64,000 nt of DNA from Symsagittifera roscoffensis. Lineage: Eukaryota > Xenacoelomorpha > Acoela > Convolutidae. The notes under the pieces were generated by a model. It had not been told where the DNA came from. It did no database searches and worked only from the letters and a program-made list of their open reading frames with translations. The position numbers and the translations under genes are program-made. Each line of letters starts with the position of its first letter. Position 1 is the first letter of the stretch. Below, piece by piece: positions 63,265 through 64,000 of the stretch. Location: NCBI RefSeq assembly GCF_963678635.1, contig NC_087062.1, positions 7,180,193 to 7,244,192 of the forward strand. Reading direction: 5' to 3'.

Positions 63265-64000
63265 CTTCACAAACATCAAAAACACATTCGTCGATTAATT
63301 CGGGTAAGTTTTGTCGGCCAATCAGAATCCATTATTCATGAATTCGACGGAAATTAGCGAAGAAATCAGTCAATCTGGTAAAATTTAAAGCAATACTTTT
63401 GTAATTTTGCCGGATATCTTATACATAACACGTAGATCTTTATATGTAAAGAGCCACGTGTATGCTTTTTCTTTATATTAACTAAATTATGCATTTCAAG
63501 CGATTAGATCTCTATCGTTAATCTTTAAAATGACTTTATATCCACGTAGCTTTCCTGATAATACAACATGCAACCTTTATGAAATAAGTTGGTTTAAAAT
63601 CCTGTCTGCCATGAAATCTGAAAAATCTAAGAGCTGATTTGTAGATCTGAACAAATGGATCTATTTAAGACCCCTCGTTATGTAACCTTCGCTCTAGACT
63701 CCAATCCTGATCGTGAAATTCTTTCGCCTTTTACGAAAGAATTGATTCCCTGTCACTCTCACTCTCCATCGTTTATAAACTAACTTTGTTACATAATTTC
63801 TTGCTTTATTGTTATCAGGGGAAACATATATTTGGTCATCCTGTAAACTCAGCATAAATTAGTAGCGTAATTTAACGCACATTAACGTAAATTTACAGGC
63901 ACTTATCAGTGTTCACTCAAAAATTAGTGCAGGTTCTGCATTTTAACGTTATTTTCTTAGAAATAAAAGGAAAAGCGTAGAAAAAATGTCCGAATCGACA
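63265..64000. other. Intron of the calmodulin-like gene up to window edge
   Basis: No EF1 exon was found here, so the 5' exons lie beyond the window. A perfect 10-bp hairpin (AATTCTTTCG, 7-base loop, CGAAAGAATT) lies at 63,717-63,743. The window ends in AAAATGTCCGAATCGACA on the plus strand, too short to call. Confidence 0.45.

Noticed and set aside
63988-64000. ATGTCCGAATCGACA-like start at the window end
   Set aside because: Only four to five codons are visible, on the strand opposite the calmodulin-like gene; nothing can be tested.

Overview
The window is genomic DNA from an animal, most likely an invertebrate. The evidence is multi-exon genes with GT-AG introns, a FAM234-like type II membrane protein, a calmodulin-like EF-hand gene, Ty3/Gypsy LTR retrotransposons, tRNA-derived SINE-like repeats, fold-back MITEs and AT-rich introns full of repeats. 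The phylum cannot be fixed from the sequence.

Layout. (1) 1-11,587, minus strand: a large Ty3/Gypsy-type retrotransposon (element 1) cut by the left edge. In transcript order it has two small leader ORFs, a Gag-protease-RT-RNase H ORF, an overlapping ORF with the RNase H tail, a DDX35E integrase and a macro-like domain, and in the envelope position a coiled-coil + SGNH-hydrolase ORF. A non-coding tract to its right, about 11.6-16.3 kb, carries many copies of CCCCTCCGGATT. (2) 16,300-16,480, plus strand: an isolated coding exon with a good splice donor. (3) 17,730-27,333, plus strand: a complete but frame-broken Gypsy-type element (element 2) with 437/441-bp LTRs and a 5-bp target duplication. 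It ends in a macro domain that keeps the two catalytic residues of TARG1/OARD1-type ADP-ribosylglycohydrolases. (4) 28.9-36.5 kb: degenerate ~160-bp repeats running into six near-identical copies of a 1.1-kb unit. (5) 38,080-48,922, plus strand: nine coding exons, 594 codons, of a FAM234-like membrane protein. (6) 53,608-63,264, minus strand: the last three exons of a calmodulin-like gene with an unusual C-terminal tail, convergent with the previous gene. SINE-like repeats, MITEs and degenerate repeats fill the introns and intergenic DNA.

The most interesting signal is the accessory enzymology of the two retrotransposons. Two clearly different Gypsy-type elements both end their Pol region with a macro domain, and element 1 also has an SGNH-hydrolase ORF. 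Macro domains of RNA viruses remove ADP-ribose added by host PARPs. An analogous counter-defence or replication role for these retroelement domains is an inference that the sequence suggests but cannot prove.

The two host genes have no evident functional link. The frame breaks in element 2 (and the RNase H and SGNH breaks in element 1) may be real decay or residual assembly indels.
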